A DNA stretch of 64,000 nucleotides from Sphingomonas sp. PAMC26645 (lineage in GTDB: Bacteria > Pseudomonadota > Alphaproteobacteria > Sphingomonadales > Sphingomonadaceae). The position numbers and the translations under genes are program-made. Below are positions 34,359-43,683 of this stretch, piece by piece. The notes under the pieces are model-generated. The model was not told the origin of the DNA. It saw only the letters and a list, made by a program, of their open reading frames with translations, and ran no database searches. How positions within the stretch are numbered: position 1 is the stretch's first letter; the number at the start of each line of letters is the position of its first letter. The stretch spans positions 434,001-498,000 of the forward strand of contig NZ_CP039249.1 in assembly GCF_004795835.1 (NCBI RefSeq). The letters run 5' to 3'.

Positions 34359-35821
34359 CGTACCGCGGCGGCGAGGCCTGGATGGTTGATGCTGTCAGTG
34401 ATGACGTCGATGGGCAGCGCGTCGGGAAACTCGTGCTGTGTCTTGTCCCAGACCGGCGCGGCACCGCGCAGCATGCCGATATAGACGATCACCGCGCGCG
34501 GTGCGGCGATCAGCGAGACGAGGTTGCCCACGAGAAACCGCGGCAGCGCCCAGATCGCCTCGCGCATGCCATAACTGCGTCCCGTGAATATCATCCGCAC
34601 GATCAACCGCCACACCAGCAACCCGCCATTGGCGACGAGCAGCCAGAAGGCGATCGGGTAGGCGCCGTTCGCGTAGGGTGACGCCCCGCCGGCTTGGCCG
34701 TGCGCCAGCAGCGAGAACACCCATATCGGCACCGCAAGATAGCCCACCGCGAGGATCACGACGGCCAGCGGCGCGCGTCGATCGCGCATTCGCATCCAGT
34801 GATCGGCGACTGCGCGAGGCCGCCCCCAGCCGGTACGATCCCAGCCGGCCAGCGCGATACCCATCATCCACCGCGTCTTCTGGCGCACCGATCCACTGAG
34901 CGTACACGGGAAATACGCGCGTACCGCGACCACCGTCCCGGCATCGTCCGCCGCAACGCGCGCGAAAATGCCGCGTGCGCCTAGCTCTGCGAGTCGCAAG
35001 CCCAGCTCGTAGTCCTCGGTCAGACTGGTCGCGTCGAACGGATCGCCGCCCCGTGCCTGGGCAATCATCGCGAGGACGGCCGGTGCGATCGCACAGCCCG
35101 TGCCGGCAAGCGGCATCGCGGCGCCCAGCGCGGTCCGCACGACGATCTGCTTGGCGTGGGATTCGGCGAACTCGTCGGCATAATGCCCCGACACAAGCCG
35201 CGCACCGCGGTGGACCAGCGGCAGGACGGGAAGCTGGATGACGTCGTATCGCTCGATCAGGCTGTCGAAGACACGCAACTCCTGCGCGTGCACGACATCT
35301 TCGGCATCATGGAGCACGACCGCCTTGGTCGGTTGATCCGTCCCTGCCCCCTCGCGCAGATCGTCGCGGCACAGCGCGTGCCACAGGGTGTTGAGGCAGT
35401 CGGCCTTGGTCGTCGGCCCGTCTCGTAGCCCGATCACGAGCCGGATCCGCAAGTCGCGCTCGGCGACCGCGGCAATCGCATCGATCGTCCCCCGGTCGTT
35501 CGAATAGGCGCCGACATAGATGCGGTAATTATCGTGTTCGTAGCGATCGAGCGCAGTCGTCAGCATCCCGCCGATCACCGCGACCTCGTCCCACGCCGCG
35601 ACGAACACAGCGATCCGGCCTGCAATGCGCGGCGACGGCAGAGTGGCGAGAGTCAGGCGAGCCCGGCCGCCATGCCTGATCCGGTGACCGATATAGACCA
35701 GATCGACCAGCAGATCATCGATACCACCGAGTAGCAGTCCGACGCCCGCAAACAGCAGCATCTCTCGCGCGGACGCGTCGATGATCCACAGCGACTCGCC
35801 CAAGCCACACCCCCGAACCAA
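34355..35821 (-). CDS. NfrB-like membrane glycosyltransferase family 2
   Basis: A 488-residue processive-type glycosyltransferase. A membrane helix near 20-40 (MLLFAGVGLLLGGIDDLLVD) is followed by the GT2 fold: FVAAWDEVAVIGGMLTTALD, the metal motif VLHDAEDVVHAQEL (D-x-D type), LTEDYELGLRL and RQKTRWMMGIALAGW, the Q/R-x-x-R-W signature of polysaccharide synthases. Further membrane helices close the protein. This matches NfrB, which makes a surface glycan that phage N4 uses. The C-terminal c-di-GMP-binding MshEN domain of E. coli NfrB is not obvious here. Confidence 0.8.
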   Translation of the reverse strand: MVRGCGLGESLWIIDASAREMLLFAGVGLLLGGIDDLLVDLVYIGHRIRHGGRARLTLATLPSPRIAGRIAVFVAAWDEVAVIGGMLTTALDRYEHDNYRIYVGAYSNDRGTIDAIAAVAERDLRIRLVIGLRDGPTTKADCLNTLWHALCRDDLREGAGTDQPTKAVVLHDAEDVVHAQELRVFDSLIERYDVIQLPVLPLVHRGARLVSGHYADEFAESHAKQIVVRTALGAAMPLAGTGCAIAPAVLAMIAQARGGDPFDATSLTEDYELGLRLAELGARGIFARVAADDAGTVVAVRAYFPCTLSGSVRQKTRWMMGIALAGWDRTGWGRPRAVADHWMRMRDRRAPLAVVILAVGYLAVPIWVFSLLAHGQAGGASPYANGAYPIAFWLLVANGGLLVWRLIVRMIFTGRSYGMREAIWALPRFLVGNLVSLIAAPRAVIVYIGMLRGAAPVWDKTQHEFPDALPIDVITDSINHPGLAAAVR

Positions 35822-36051
35822 GGGTACCGCAAGTCACCGTCGAAACGGATATAGTCTTATCGAGAACGGATGTTTGTCGTTTTCGCGAATTACAGCCTGA
35901 CACGGCGAACCATCGCGTCGAACGTGCGTTACGACGATGATCCCTTTCCCCCCTTTCGGGATCGGCGCCGATGATGCCCGGCCCGGCCGCACCGCTGCGT
36001 AGCACGCGGTGCGGCCTAACCGAATCCGGGCTTACCCTTCAGACCGACCGG

Positions 36052-36564
36052 CTATGGTCGATTTCGACCGCCGCCGCCGGTGTTGCTACCGCCGCCGCCG
36101 CCACCGCCGCCGCCAGCACCCGCGGCACCGACCGTGCCGATATTGCCGAACAGATCCTGGAAGAATCCCCGCTCGCGACCCAGCGTCGGCGTCTTCTTGC
36201 CATAAGGTGCGATCGACGCGACCTGCTCCAGACCGCCGCGGCGAATCGCGGTGACGGTGCCCTTCTGGTCGAAGCTAATCTGCAACGTGATCTGCGCGTT
36301 GGCGCGCGGGTTGCGGAACGCGAGGTTGCGGCTGTCACGCGCCAGATAATACCAGTCGCCCTGGTCGAACTGCCCAGCCAGCGTCGGCTTGCCGAGCGTG
36401 GCGAGCACCGACTGGCGGTTGTCGACGCCCGGCTGGACCGAGTTGACGAGGTCAGTATCGACGACATAGCCCTGGTGCGAGCGCAGCTGGGTGCAGCCCC
36501 CACTGGCCAATGCGGCGACCGCAAGTGCGGCGGCGAGACCCGTACGGGCGGAAAACACGCTCAT
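36052..36564 (-). CDS. bamE: BamE/SmpA-OmlA outer-membrane lipoprotein
   Basis: A 170-residue lipoprotein from the ATG at 36564. The signal peptide ends at the lipobox ASGGC. The BamE fold is shown by VDTDLVNSVQPGVDNRQSVL, LGKPTLAGQFDQGDWYYLA and AQITLQISFDQKGTVTAIRR. It belongs to the BAM complex, which inserts outer-membrane proteins. The C-terminal tail is an unusual Gly-rich stretch (residues about 150-165), disordered in all likelihood. It is divergent from the CBP3-like chaperone gene. Confidence 0.9.
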   Translation of the reverse strand: MSVFSARTGLAAALAVAALASGGCTQLRSHQGYVVDTDLVNSVQPGVDNRQSVLATLGKPTLAGQFDQGDWYYLARDSRNLAFRNPRANAQITLQISFDQKGTVTAIRRGGLEQVASIAPYGKKTPTLGRERGFFQDLFGNIGTVGAAGAGGGGGGGGGSNTGGGGRNRP

Positions 36565-36698
36565 ATAAACTCCCAACCGGGGCACGCGAAAACACGTGAC
36601 GGGTCCCACGCGATTGCATCGGCCGCCGATCGCCTCGATATGCGAGGATGCGCGGGCAAACAAGCCGAAGCGCGGCTTCGTGTTGAGGACGATAGATT

Positions 36699-37205
36699 TT
36701 GAGCTGGTTGGGAAGACTGCTCGGCGAGAAGCCCGACGAGGCGCTACCGCTGTATAACGCCGTAGTTGGCCGGGCGCGCGCGGAACATTGGTATCGCGAG
36801 GGCGCGGTGCCGGACACGGTCGACGGCCGCTTCGACATGATCGCGACCTTGCTGGCGATCGTCATGCTGCGGCTCGAGACGGAGCCCGCTGGCGGCGAAC
36901 CCGCGGCGCGTCTGGCCGAGCGCTTCGTCGACGACATGGACGGGCAATTGCGCGAGATCGGGATCGGCGACATCATCGTCGGCAAGCATATCGGCAAGAT
37001 GATGAGCATGCTTGGCGGGCGGCTTGGCGCGTACCGCGACGGGCTGGCGGCGGGCGATATCGCGCCGGCCCTCGTGCGCAACCTGTACCGGGGCGCCGCG
37101 CCGGACGCTTCCGCGCTGACTCACGTCCGCGAGTCGGTAATGGCGTTTCATGCGGGGCTGGCTGCGACGCCACTACCAAATCTGTTATCTGGAGAATTGC
37201 CGTGA
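36699..37205 (+). CDS. Ubiquinol-cytochrome c chaperone (CBP3 family)
   Basis: A 168-residue protein starting at TTG (36699) with GAGGA 10 bp upstream. The family pattern is seen in YNAVVGRARAEHWYREGAVP, DTVDGRFDMIATLLAIVMLR, FVDDMDGQLREIGIGDIIVG and KMMSMLGGRLGAYRDGL. In mitochondria CBP3/UQCC1 assists cytochrome b and bc1 assembly. It overlaps the YceD gene by 4 nt (GTGA). Confidence 0.88.
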   Translation: MSWLGRLLGEKPDEALPLYNAVVGRARAEHWYREGAVPDTVDGRFDMIATLLAIVMLRLETEPAGGEPAARLAERFVDDMDGQLREIGIGDIIVGKHIGKMMSMLGGRLGAYRDGLAAGDIAPALVRNLYRGAAPDASALTHVRESVMAFHAGLAATPLPNLLSGELP

Positions 37206-37726
37206 AGCCCGAGTTCAGCCGCCCCGAACGCCTCGACACGATCGGCGAGCGCGAGCGGATCGTCGAGATCGCCGCGACCGAGGATGAGCGCGCGGCGCTG
37301 GCGAAGCGGTTCGCGCTGCTCTCTATCACGCGACTCGACGCGCGATTGGGGATCAAGCGCACCGACAGCGGCATCGTCGTGAAGGGCCGCGTGACCGGCG
37401 CGGCGGTGCAGGCGTGTTCGGTGACCGACGAACCGCTCGATACGCAGATCGACGAGCCGGTCGCGCTGCTGTTCGTCGATCAACTGGTGTCCGAGGGCGA
37501 CGAGGTCGAGCTGTCCGACGACGCGCTCGATACGGTCGCGATCGAGGGTGGCACGATCGATCTTGGCGAAGCGGCGGCGGATACGCTGGCGCTGGCGATC
37601 GATCCGTTTCCTCGGGGGCCGAACGCGGCGGCGGCTCTGGCGGCGGCAGGGGTGATCAGCGAGGACGAGTTCCGGCCGGCGAATGCGTTCTCGGATCTGA
37701 AGGCTAGGATGGCGGAGAAGAGCTGA
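37202..37726 (+). CDS. YceD family (DUF177) protein
   Basis: A 174-residue protein from GTG (37202), coupled to the chaperone gene. Family features are VVKGRVTGAAVQACSVTDEP and the acidic stretch ending in IDLGEAAADTLALAIDPFPR. YceD proteins are linked to 23S rRNA processing or accumulation and usually precede rpmF; here rpmF does not follow. Confidence 0.85.
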   Translation: MKPEFSRPERLDTIGERERIVEIAATEDERAALAKRFALLSITRLDARLGIKRTDSGIVVKGRVTGAAVQACSVTDEPLDTQIDEPVALLFVDQLVSEGDEVELSDDALDTVAIEGGTIDLGEAAADTLALAIDPFPRGPNAAAALAAAGVISEDEFRPANAFSDLKARMAEKS

Positions 37727-37776
37727 GCAGCGGCGCGGTCTCGGGCTTGTTCGAGATTAGCTTACCAAAAAATCTG

Positions 37777-37883
37777 CACCACCCCGGCGAAGGCCGGGGC
37801 CCAATTGGGGGCCGATAGTGAGGTAGGGCGGTCCGCCGTTACAACTACCTCTCCAATTGGGCCTCGGCCTTCGCCGGGGTGGT
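37777..37883. repeat. Paired palindromic repeat, family 1
   Basis: Second copy of the roughly 107-bp unit, with GGGGCCCAATTGG and its inverse flanking a centre unlike that of the other copies. Confidence 0.88.
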
Positions 37884-37916
37884 GTGAAGTTGAAGGAGCG
37901 GAACGCTCACGCCGCC

Positions 37917-37974
37917 TTGTTCTCCCGCGAAGGCGGGAGCCCAGTCTGGGTCCCCGCCTTCGCGGGAGAACAAG
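37917..37974. repeat. Palindromic repeat, family 2
   Basis: TTCTCCCGCGAAGGCGGGAG and TCCCCGCCTTCGCGGGAGAA face each other around CCCAGTCTGGG. Lies directly downstream of the SixA-like gene and may end its transcript. Confidence 0.85.
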
Positions 37975-37977
37975 GCT

Positions 37978-38514
37978 TTAGTCTGCGTCGGGCCCTAAAG
38001 TCGGATCGAGATCGCGGGGGCGGATGAAGCGGGTCAGGCGAGCCGTACCGGTTGCAACATCCACCCACTTCCCCTCGAACTGAAGCTCGGCAATGCTCGC
38101 CGTTGGATATTTGTCCTCGACCGCGTCGCGCAGCGGATCGCGCCCATCCGCGACCAGCATCAGGACGAGATCCTCCAACCCGGGATTGTGCCCGACCAGC
38201 AACGCACTCTCCGCCTCGGCCGGAAACCCGTGCACCACATCCAGCAACGTCGCCGCCGACGCGAGATACACCCGCCGGTCCAGGTCCGGTGCGATCGTCC
38301 GGCCATAGCCCGATTCGATCTGCTCCAACGTCTCCGAAACCCGCACCGCCGGCGACGCGATCGCGTGATCGAACGTAAGCCCCAGCGATCGCATGTGCCG
38401 CCCCACCATCGCCGCGGCGCGCTTGCCCTTGGCGTTGAGCGGGCGGTCGAAATCGCGCGCGACCGGATCGTCCCAGCCGGACTTGGCGTGGCGCAACAGC
38501 GTCAACGTCTTCAT
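37978..38514 (-). CDS. SixA-type histidine phosphatase
   Basis: A 178-residue histidine phosphatase starting MKTLTLLRHAKSGWDDPVAR, with the catalytic RHAKS, a second Arg in AIASPAVRVSETLEQ and the second His in ALLVGHNPGLEDLV. SixA-like enzymes remove phosphate from phosphohistidine proteins. The start overlaps the stop of the helicase upstream by 4 nt, so the genes form an operon. Confidence 0.9.
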   Translation of the reverse strand: MKTLTLLRHAKSGWDDPVARDFDRPLNAKGKRAAAMVGRHMRSLGLTFDHAIASPAVRVSETLEQIESGYGRTIAPDLDRRVYLASAATLLDVVHGFPAEAESALLVGHNPGLEDLVLMLVADGRDPLRDAVEDKYPTASIAELQFEGKWVDVATGTARLTRFIRPRDLDPTLGPDAD

Positions 38515-41237
38515 GGCAATCCTCGAGCGGGTTCGCGGCTCTCATGCCCTACCGCCGCGCCAGAAGAAAGTGGATTGGAGGAAAGCCGGCTTGCGACCCG
38601 GGCCACCGCTTCCTCGAGCGTGACGCGGGCGATCGGCACGCCCGGCGGGAACGCGCTGAGCAACCGCGAGGGCATCGCGGCGGACAGCATCACGAACACG
38701 CCGGAGTCGTCTGCGCGACGGATCAGGCGACCAAATGCCTGTGCGAGCCGCGCGCGAACGAGCCGATCGTCATACGCCGAGCCGCCACCGGCCAGACGCC
38801 GCGCGGCGTGCAGAACGGACGGTTTAGCCCAAGGCACGCCCTCCATAACCACCAGCCGCAACGATTCGCCGGGCACGTCGACACCATCGCGCAGCGCATC
38901 GGTGCCAAGCAACGATGCCCCCGGATCATCGCGGAAAATATCGACCAGCGTGCCGGTGTCGATCGGATCGACGTGCTGCGCATGGAGCGGCAGGCCTTCG
39001 CGGGCGAGTCGGTCGGCGATGCGGCCGTGGACACCGCGCAACCGCCGGATCGCGGTGAACAGTCCGAGCGTGCCGCCGCGGCTGGCGACGATCAGCTGCG
39101 CATAGGCGTTGGCGAGCGCACCGATATCGCCGCGCTTCACGTCGGTGACGATCAGCACTTCGGCTTGGCGCGTGTAATCGAACGGGCTCTTCGCCTCGAA
39201 CCGCGCGGCAGGGCGCAGCAGGTGCGGCGCGCCGGTGCGGGCTTCCGCGACTTCCCAATCACCGCCGCCGGTCAGCGTCGCCGAGGTAACCAGTGCACCG
39301 TGCGCGGGCTTCAGCACGATCTCGGCGAACGGCCGGGTCGGGTCGAGCCAGTGGCGGTGGAGGCCGATGTCGAACTCGCGCCCTTCGATCCGGTCGACCG
39401 CGAGCCAGTCGACGAAATCGCCATCCACGGGCCCACCGACGCGCGCGAGCAGCGACAGCCACGATGCCACCGTCTCCGCGCGCCAGCCGATCGAGGCGAT
39501 CGCGCCTTCGACTCGCGCGCGGGCGGGGGCGTCCATCCAGTCTGGGGCTTCGGCGAGCACGGCTTCGAGGCGACGACCGAGCGTCACGAGCGGGCGGACG
39601 AGGGCGTCGAGTGCCGCAGCGGCAGGTGCGGCTGCCTCGATCAGCGTCGCGTCGGGTTCGGCAAGTTCGGTCTCCAGGCCGTACCCCGCGTCGCCCGGCT
39701 GTTCGGCCCGCGCGTAGGTGAGCCCACGGACGGCAGCGAGCAGCGTCTCGATCGGCCCGAACGGCGCACCCTCGCCGAGGCGTTGCAGCCAGCCGTCGGA
39801 CGCGAGCGCCCCCGCCGCGGTCACCGCGTCGGAGATCGCTCGCGCGCCCTGTTCGTCATAGCTGGCGAGATCGGACAGGCGTGCGGCAAGCCCCCGCCGC
39901 CGCCCGCGACCGCTCGATTCGGGGCCTAGGATCCAGCGGCGCAGTTCGATCGTCTCCGCGCCGGTCAACGCGGTCGCGAACATCGAATCGGCCGCGTCGA
40001 AGATGTGATGGCCCTCGTCGAATACGTAGCGCGTCGGCCGGGTCGCGAGTTCGCGGCCCCGCGCCGCGTTGACCATCACCAGCGCGTGGTTGGCGATGAC
40101 GATGTCGGCGTCGGACGAGGCGCGGGCGGCGCGCTCGATGAAGCATTTCCGGTAGTGCGGGCAGCCGGCGTAGACACATTCCCCACGCCGGTCGGTCAGC
40201 GCGGTCGAACCGTTGCGCCGGAACAGCGTCGGCAGCCAGCCGGGCAGGTCGCCGCCGACCATGTCGCCATCCGCGCTGTACGCAGCCCAGCGTGCGACGA
40301 GGTGCGCGAGGATCGCCGCGCGCCCCGCGAAGCCGCCTTGCAGCGCGTCCTCCAGGTTCAGCAGGCAGAGATAATTCTCGCGCCCCTTCCGCGTAACGAC
40401 CTTGGCTTTCCGGATCGCCGCGTCGGGATAAAGGCGTGCGGTTTCCTGCCCCAACTGGCGTTGCAGCGTCTTGGTATAGGTTGAGATCCATACCGCGCCG
40501 CCGGCCTTTTCGGCCCAGAGCGAGGCTGGGGCGAGGTAGCCAAGTGTCTTGCCGATCCCGGTGCCAGCCTCGGCGAGGACGAGGTTCGGCGTATCGCGCA
40601 TCGCTCTCGGGGCGAAGGCGGCGGTGGCGGCACCGGCATAGGCGCGCTGGCCAGGGCGTTCCTCGGCGCCGTGGCCGGTGAGGTCGACCAGCCGCGCTTC
40701 GGCGTCACCAGGTTCGATCGTCACGGTGCGCGGCGCAGGTCGCGGCGCGTGCTCCTCCCATTCGGGAAGCGACGAAAACAGCCAGCGTTCGTTGACCGCG
40801 GGCTTCTTCAGACGTTCGGCGACGACCGGCGCCCAAGGCCAGCGAAGGCGAAACAGCGATTGTGCCGCGGTCCAAGCGCCCTCACGCTCGGGCCAGTCGC
40901 CATCGGTAAGCGCCAGCATCGCCTCGGCCGCGCGCAGCAGGAACGGCGCGACCTCCGCGTCCTCGCTCGGCACGTCGAGCCCGGTAACCCGCGCGATCCC
41001 CTTCGGCGTCGGCACCGCGAACTGCGCCGGGCGAAGGAACGCGTAGAGTTCGAGCAGATCGAGCCCTGACAGATCGGGATACCCGAGTCGCTGCCCGACC
41101 AGCGGCGCGTTGAGCATGATGACCGGCGTATCGGCCGCGATCCGGATCGCTTCGCCCCGCCCGATCGGACGCGCGCCGTCCGCGTTCGCGATCCAGATGC
41201 CGGCGTGGCTGGCGTGGAGGGCAGGATAGCGAAGCAC
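38511..41237 (-). CDS. DinG/XPD-like ATP-dependent DNA helicase
   Basis: A 908-residue superfamily 2 helicase. An N-terminal region (about 1-190) has no helicase motifs. Then come LVLAEAGTGIGKTLGYLAPA (Walker A), VWISTYTKTLQRQLGQE, an Fe-S cluster-like region with GRENYLCLLN and CVYAGCPHYRKCF, VFDEGHHIFD (DEGH/DEAH box), and, near the C-terminus, LVVMEGVPWAKPS and QAFGRLIRRADDSG (motif VI). DinG proteins unwind R-loops and G4 or damaged DNA. The length is greater than E. coli DinG owing to the N-terminal part. Confidence 0.9.
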   Translation of the reverse strand: MLRYPALHASHAGIWIANADGARPIGRGEAIRIAADTPVIMLNAPLVGQRLGYPDLSGLDLLELYAFLRPAQFAVPTPKGIARVTGLDVPSEDAEVAPFLLRAAEAMLALTDGDWPEREGAWTAAQSLFRLRWPWAPVVAERLKKPAVNERWLFSSLPEWEEHAPRPAPRTVTIEPGDAEARLVDLTGHGAEERPGQRAYAGAATAAFAPRAMRDTPNLVLAEAGTGIGKTLGYLAPASLWAEKAGGAVWISTYTKTLQRQLGQETARLYPDAAIRKAKVVTRKGRENYLCLLNLEDALQGGFAGRAAILAHLVARWAAYSADGDMVGGDLPGWLPTLFRRNGSTALTDRRGECVYAGCPHYRKCFIERAARASSDADIVIANHALVMVNAARGRELATRPTRYVFDEGHHIFDAADSMFATALTGAETIELRRWILGPESSGRGRRRGLAARLSDLASYDEQGARAISDAVTAAGALASDGWLQRLGEGAPFGPIETLLAAVRGLTYARAEQPGDAGYGLETELAEPDATLIEAAAPAAAALDALVRPLVTLGRRLEAVLAEAPDWMDAPARARVEGAIASIGWRAETVASWLSLLARVGGPVDGDFVDWLAVDRIEGREFDIGLHRHWLDPTRPFAEIVLKPAHGALVTSATLTGGGDWEVAEARTGAPHLLRPAARFEAKSPFDYTRQAEVLIVTDVKRGDIGALANAYAQLIVASRGGTLGLFTAIRRLRGVHGRIADRLAREGLPLHAQHVDPIDTGTLVDIFRDDPGASLLGTDALRDGVDVPGESLRLVVMEGVPWAKPSVLHAARRLAGGGSAYDDRLVRARLAQAFGRLIRRADDSGVFVMLSAAMPSRLLSAFPPGVPIARVTLEEAVARVASRLSSNPLSSGAAVGHESREPARGLP

Positions 41238-41539
41238 TGCGCGACCTTGTGGGATGGAGAACGAAAGGGCAACCTTTTGTGAAGCCTCAGTGCTCCAGAT
41301 ATGAATGTCTTAGCAATCCTCCCCCGCCAGGGGGGGTGGCAGGCGCAGCCTGACGGAGGGGGCGGTAAGCGATCACCGGGGTTCCGTGTCCTCCCCCTCC
41401 GACGCCTTCGGCGCCACCTCCCCCTGGCGGGGAAGGATTGTATCGGCACCCATATCGGCCGTTACGCAACCGGCACGGTCTACGTGCGTTGCGCACTCAT
41501 CGATATCGAACTTTACCTACATCAACAGGGACGATCATC
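41238..41539. other. Repeat-bearing gap upstream of the glycine-zipper gene
   Basis: No gene. Family-4 repeats occupy 41316-41440. The remaining 100 bp before 41540 should hold the promoter of the exported protein. Confidence 0.5.
41316..41440. repeat. Inverted palindromic repeats, family 4 (CCTCCCCCGCCAGGGGG)
   Basis: AATCCTCCCCCGCCAGGGGG at the left and CACCTCCCCCTGGCGGGGAA at the right flank the pair GACGGAGGGG/CCCTCCGACG. A second copy of the same family lies near 61728-61855. Confidence 0.82.
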
Positions 41540-41845
41540 ATGCGGAAGTTTCTCATGGCGCTGAGCGCGCTCTCGCTCGCAATCCCGGCGGCTGCCGTGA
41601 TCCCCACGGGCAAGGCCGAGGCGCGCTCGAAGCGCGAATATCGCGGCCATGACCGTCGTTACCGCGCCAAGCGTTGCCGTCATTCGAGCGGCACGACCGG
41701 CCTCGTCGCAGGCGGCGTCGGCGGCGCGGTGCTCGGCAATGCGGTCGGCGGAGGCTTGCTCGGCACGCTCGCCGGCGGCGCAGCGGGTGCGCTCGGTGGC
41801 CGTGCGGTCGACCGGACGATCACCGCGAAGGATCGTTGCCGCTGA
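41540..41845 (+). CDS. Glycine-zipper (2TM) exported protein
   Basis: A 101-residue protein with signal peptide MRKFLMALSALSLAIPAAAV. The mature part is basic, then a long glycine zipper: TGLVAGGVGGAVLGNAVGGG and LLGTLAGGAAGALGGRAVDR. Such proteins sit in or on the envelope; function unknown. Confidence 0.82.
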   Translation: MRKFLMALSALSLAIPAAAVIPTGKAEARSKREYRGHDRRYRAKRCRHSSGTTGLVAGGVGGAVLGNAVGGGLLGTLAGGAAGALGGRAVDRTITAKDRCR

Positions 41846-41902
41846 GTCGCGAGCGGCGGTGGGGGTGACGGACACGAATGCACGCGCTAGTCGCGCTGTA
41901 TC

Positions 41903-43468
41903 ATGACCGACGAACTCCGCACCGCCGCCCTCGAGTCCAAAGCCTGGCCGTACGAGGAGGCGCGCAAACTCCTCAAGCGGTATCCGAACGGCAAGTCGGG
42001 CGATCCGGTGCTGTTCGAGACGGGCTATGGACCGTCGGGCCTGCCGCACATCGGCACGTTCAACGAAGTGTTGCGCACGACGATGGTGCGCAACGCCTTC
42101 CACGCTCTGAGCGATACGCCGACGCGGCTGATCGCGTTCTCTGACGACATGGACGGCCTGCGGAAAGTGCCGGACAATGTCCCCAACGGCGACATGCTGC
42201 GCGAACATCTCGGCAAGCCGCTGACGCAGATCCCCGATCCGTTTGGCACGCATTCGAGCTTTGCCGCGCATAACAACGCGATCCTGCGCGAATTCCTGGA
42301 CCGCTACGGTTTCGACTACGAGTTCGCGTCGTCGACCGAATATTACACCGGCGGGCGGTTCGACGAGGCGTTGAAGGGTGTGCTCCGCCACTTCCAGGGT
42401 ATCCAGGACGTGATGCTGCCGACGCTGCGGGCAGAGCGTCGCGCGACGTATTCGCCAGTACTGCCGATTTCGCCGACCAGCGGCATCGTGTTGCAGGTGC
42501 CGATCGAGGTGATCGATGCCGAGACGGGCCTGATCGCGTTCGAAGACGAAGGCCAGCGGATCGAACAGAGCGTGCTCGGCGGCAAGGCCAAGCTCCAGTG
42601 GAAGGTCGACTGGGCGATGCGCTGGGTCGCGCTCGGCGTCGATTACGAGATGGCGGGCAAGGATCTGATCGATTCGGTCACGCAGTCGTCGAAGATCGCG
42701 CGCGTGCTCGGCGGGCGCCCGCCCGAGGGCTTCAACTACGAGATGTTCCTCGACGAGAATGGCGAGAAGATCTCGAAGTCGAAGGGTAATGGCCTGAGCC
42801 TCGAGCAGTGGCTGACCTATGGTCCCGAGGAATCGCTGGCGTTCTATGCGTACCGCGAGCCCAAGAAGGCCAAGTCGCTGCACATGGGCGTGATCCCGCG
42901 CGCTGTGGACGAGTATTGGCAGTTCCGCGGGAATTATGCGGGCCAAGACCTGAAGCAGAAGCTCGGCAATCCGGTCCATCACATCCACGACGGCAAGCTG
43001 CCGACCGGCGAACTGCCGGTGACGTTCGGACTGCTCCTCAACCTTGTCGGCGTGATGGGCGATGCGAGCAAGGAGCAGGTCTGGGGCTATCTGGCGAACT
43101 ATGTGCCCGATGCGTCGGCCGCGAAATATCCCGAGCTCGATCGGCTAATCGGCTATGCACTGGCCTATAGCCGTGATTTTGTCGCGCCGACGTTGAAGCG
43201 CCGCGCGCCCGAGGGTGTCGAGGTCGCGGCGCTGGAGCGGCTGGACGCGGAACTCGCCGCGCTGCCGGCGGAGGCGAGCGCAGAGGATATCCAGAACATC
43301 GTCTACGAAATCGGCAAGACCGGCGGGTTCGAGAACCTGCGCGACTGGTTCAAGGCGTTGTACGAGACGTTGCTCGGCTCCGAGCAGGGCCCGCGGATGG
43401 GCAGCTTCATCGCGCTGTACGGCGTGGCGAACTCGCGGAAGCTGATCGCTGAGGCATTAGCGCGGTAA
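41903..43468 (+). CDS. lysK: Lysyl-tRNA synthetase, class I
   Basis: A 521-residue class I LysRS, an archaeal-type enzyme used instead of the class II LysS by alphaproteobacteria and spirochaetes. The HIGH-type motif appears in GYGPSGLPHIGTFNEVLRTT and the KMSKS loop in GEKISKSKGNGLS. The C-terminal helical anticodon-binding part ends in LYGVANSRKLIAEAL. Its presence is good taxonomic evidence. The ATG has no strong ribosome site. Confidence 0.96.
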   Translation: MTDELRTAALESKAWPYEEARKLLKRYPNGKSGDPVLFETGYGPSGLPHIGTFNEVLRTTMVRNAFHALSDTPTRLIAFSDDMDGLRKVPDNVPNGDMLREHLGKPLTQIPDPFGTHSSFAAHNNAILREFLDRYGFDYEFASSTEYYTGGRFDEALKGVLRHFQGIQDVMLPTLRAERRATYSPVLPISPTSGIVLQVPIEVIDAETGLIAFEDEGQRIEQSVLGGKAKLQWKVDWAMRWVALGVDYEMAGKDLIDSVTQSSKIARVLGGRPPEGFNYEMFLDENGEKISKSKGNGLSLEQWLTYGPEESLAFYAYREPKKAKSLHMGVIPRAVDEYWQFRGNYAGQDLKQKLGNPVHHIHDGKLPTGELPVTFGLLLNLVGVMGDASKEQVWGYLANYVPDASAAKYPELDRLIGYALAYSRDFVAPTLKRRAPEGVEVAALERLDAELAALPAEASAEDIQNIVYEIGKTGGFENLRDWFKALYETLLGSEQGPRMGSFIALYGVANSRKLIAEALAR

Positions 43469-43486
43469 GGCAATCCGGAAGGGATG

Positions 43487-43596
43487 CACCACCCCGCCGG
43501 AGGCCGGGGCCCAATTGGGGGACGTTGCTAACTCCCCTGCACGCTTCGTTACCGTGACCTTTCCAATTGGGCCCCGGCCTTCGCCGGGGTGGTGCA
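43487..43596. repeat. Paired palindromic repeat, family 1
   Basis: Third copy. Its centre (GGGGACGTTGCTAAC...GTTACCGTGACCTTTCC) is the reverse of the centres at 50028 and 56875, so it is inserted in the opposite orientation. Confidence 0.88.
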
Positions 43597-43683
43597 TGGA
43601 GCCCTTCGATTTCGCGCGCTACCTAGACGAATTTGGTAGAACATATTAGCAACAGGTCCGCCTCCCCCGATTCGGAAACCGGC

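Noticed and set aside
41522-42988. A 488-codon minus-strand open frame opposite lysK
   Set aside because: It is antisense to a clear class I lysyl-tRNA synthetase and shows no domain.
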